Source: an uncultured Prevotellaceae bacterium
GTDB lineage: Bacteria; Bacteroidota; Bacteroidia; Bacteroidales; Bacteroidaceae
Assembly (NCBI GenBank): GCA_946187025.1
Contig: CAMHPM010000102.1
Span: forward strand, 1 to 6,219
Length of the DNA stretch: 6,219 nucleotides
Direction: 5' to 3'
This document shows, piece after piece, positions 4,783-6,219 of the stretch. The notes under the pieces are model-generated. The model ran no database searches, had not been told where the DNA came from, and saw only the letters and a program-made list of their open reading frames with translations. Within the stretch, counting starts at the first letter, position 1; the number at the start of each line of letters is the position of its first letter. The translations under genes were made by a program, and so were the position numbers.

Positions 4783-6219
4783 TTGATACAACCTGGTCAA
4801 GACATAAAATACCTGCAAGGCGTAGGGCCTGCACGGGCTCAGACCCTCGACAAGGAACTGGCGATACGTACCGTCGGCGACCTTCTCGTGTATTACCCAT
4901 ATAAATACATCGACCGCACACGCATATACCATGTGGCAGACATCGACGGCAATATGCCATACGTCCAACTGCAAGGACGCATACTCTCGGCCGATACCGT
5001 GGGCGAAGGGCGCGGACGACGGCTCGTGGCACGATTCAGCGACGGGACAGGAGTGGTCGAATTGGTTTGGTTCCAAGGCATAAAATATGCACTCAAAGAC
5101 TACAACTTCAACAAAGAGTACCTCGTCTTCGGCAAACCAACCATCTTCGGAGGGCGCATCAACATAGCACATCCCGAAATCGAAGACATCGGAAGCGGAC
5201 GATTCGACCCCGCCACCGCAAGCACATTCATGCCATCCTACAACACCACCGACCGCATGAAGCGCAGCGGACTCAACTCGGCAGCAATGGCACGCCTCAC
5301 CAGGCGGATGCTGGAGCTCTTCGACCAACCGTTTGCCGAAACGCTCACACCATACCTCACCGAGCACTACCACCTCATACCCTACGACACCGCCATACGT
5401 AACATACACTTCCCCGCCACGGCCGAACTGCTGCGACGTGCACAGGTGCGACTGAAGTTCGAAGAACTGTTCTACGTACAACTCAACATCCTGCGATACG
5501 TGCGCGACCGCATCCGCCGCTACCGCGGACTCATGATGCCACACATAGGCACCGCATTCAACACCTTCTACCATCAGCACCTGCCATTCCAACTGACAGG
5601 AGCACAGAAGCGGGTGGTACGCGAAATAAGGGAAGACATGCGCTCGGGCCGCCAGATGAACCGCCTGCTGCAAGGCGATGTGGGTAGCGGCAAGACACTC
5701 GTGGCACTGCTCAGCGCACTCATCGCCATCGACAACGGATTCCAGGCGTGCATCATGGCTCCTACCGAGATACTCGCCGAGCAACACCTCCAGACATTGC
5801 GCAACCTGCTGGGCGACATGCCAGTGATGGTGGAACTGCTCACCGGAAGCGTGAAAGGCAAGCGACGCTCGACGATACTCGCCGACCTCGAAGCCGGAAC
5901 CATCAACATCCTGGTCGGCACTCATGCCATAATCGAAGACAATGTGGTGTTCGCACGGCTCGGACTTGCTGTCATCGACGAGCAACACCGATTCGGAGTG
6001 GCGCAACGAGCCAAGATGTGGCAGAAGAACGACACACCGCCACACGTGCTGGTCATGACTGCCACACCCATTCCGCGCACACTGGCCATGACACTATATG
6101 GCGACCTCGACGTGAGTGTAATCGACGAACTGCCGCCAGGACGAAAACCCATAGCAACCCTGCACATGTTCGACTCGCATCGCGCGAATATATATAAAAA
6201 GGTGTTGCGCGAGATGGAG
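4783..6219 (+). CDS. recG: ATP-dependent DNA helicase RecG, 5' part (cut by window edge)
   Basis: RecG is a superfamily 2 helicase that binds branched DNA and remodels stalled replication forks and Holliday junctions. The frame is open for 479 codons to the window edge; the family is usually about 700 residues, so roughly the last third is missing. The start is TTG at 4783: an in-frame TAA lies at 4777, the family's opening DIKYLxGVGP begins seven residues in, and the first in-frame ATG (4954) would cut into the conserved wedge domain. The OB-fold wedge is seen around RLVARFSDGTGVVELVWFQG. The helicase domain shows FQLTGAQKR (Q motif region), Walker A GDVGSGKT (298-305), APTEILAEQH, TGSVKGK (354-360), Walker B DEQH (399-402), TATPIPRT (426-433) and DELPPGRKP. 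Every motif checked is intact. It lies three bases after the isomerase stop in the same frame, so it is most likely co-transcribed. Confidence 0.97.
   Translation, partial: MIQPGQDIKYLQGVGPARAQTLDKELAIRTVGDLLVYYPYKYIDRTRIYHVADIDGNMPYVQLQGRILSADTVGEGRGRRLVARFSDGTGVVELVWFQGIKYALKDYNFNKEYLVFGKPTIFGGRINIAHPEIEDIGSGRFDPATASTFMPSYNTTDRMKRSGLNSAAMARLTRRMLELFDQPFAETLTPYLTEHYHLIPYDTAIRNIHFPATAELLRRAQVRLKFEELFYVQLNILRYVRDRIRRYRGLMMPHIGTAFNTFYHQHLPFQLTGAQKRVVREIREDMRSGRQMNRLLQGDVGSGKTLVALLSALIAIDNGFQACIMAPTEILAEQHLQTLRNLLGDMPVMVELLTGSVKGKRRSTILADLEAGTINILVGTHAIIEDNVVFARLGLAVIDEQHRFGVAQRAKMWQKNDTPPHVLVMTATPIPRTLAMTLYGDLDVSVIDELPPGRKPIATLHMFDSHRANIYKKVLREME

Noticed and set aside
3895..6045. 716-codon open frame on the minus strand
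   Set aside because: It lies antisense to the isomerase and recG, whose conserved motifs are intact on the plus strand. Its translation is rich in His, Cys and Val with no recognisable domain, as expected from the mirror of GC-biased codons.

Overview
The window looks like chromosomal DNA from a Bacteroidales-type bacterium (Bacteroidota) with moderate GC. Three things point that way. The promoters fit the Bacteroidota consensus (TTTG, about 20 bases, TAnnTTTG). The starts have A-rich leaders and no Shine-Dalgarno sequence. The encoded RecG and cyclophilin closely resemble Bacteroides-type proteins as I remember them. No family or genus call is safe from sequence alone. I see no insertion sequence, phage gene, tRNA, rRNA or CRISPR array.

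Layout: (1) 21-1973, minus strand: a complete dnaK standing alone, without grpE or dnaJ beside it. (2) 1974-2205: a divergent intergenic region. It carries a strong candidate sigma-54 (-24/-12) promoter reading towards dnaK, an 11-bp direct repeat, and a Bacteroidota -7 element four bases before the next plus-strand start. (3) 2206-2940, plus strand: an exported, C-terminally anchored protein with a VWA-like domain whose metal-binding motif is degenerate. (4) 2941-3224: an intergenic region with a three-copy 22-bp-period repeat, a small hairpin, a weak terminator-like element and a consensus promoter. (5) 3225 to the right edge, plus strand: an apparent three-gene operon of a multi-pass membrane protein, a cyclophilin-type peptidylprolyl isomerase lipoprotein and recG. 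The first two genes overlap by 14 nt; recG starts at a TTG three nt after the isomerase stop and runs off the window.

Functionally the window combines protein folding (cytosolic DnaK, envelope isomerase), two uncharacterised envelope proteins and a replication-fork repair helicase. The isomerase and recG are probably co-transcribed and translationally coupled from the promoter at 3072-3103. I found no clearly new multi-gene system. The most interesting signals are the sigma-54-type element in front of dnaK, the 22-bp repeat array and the VWA-like protein.
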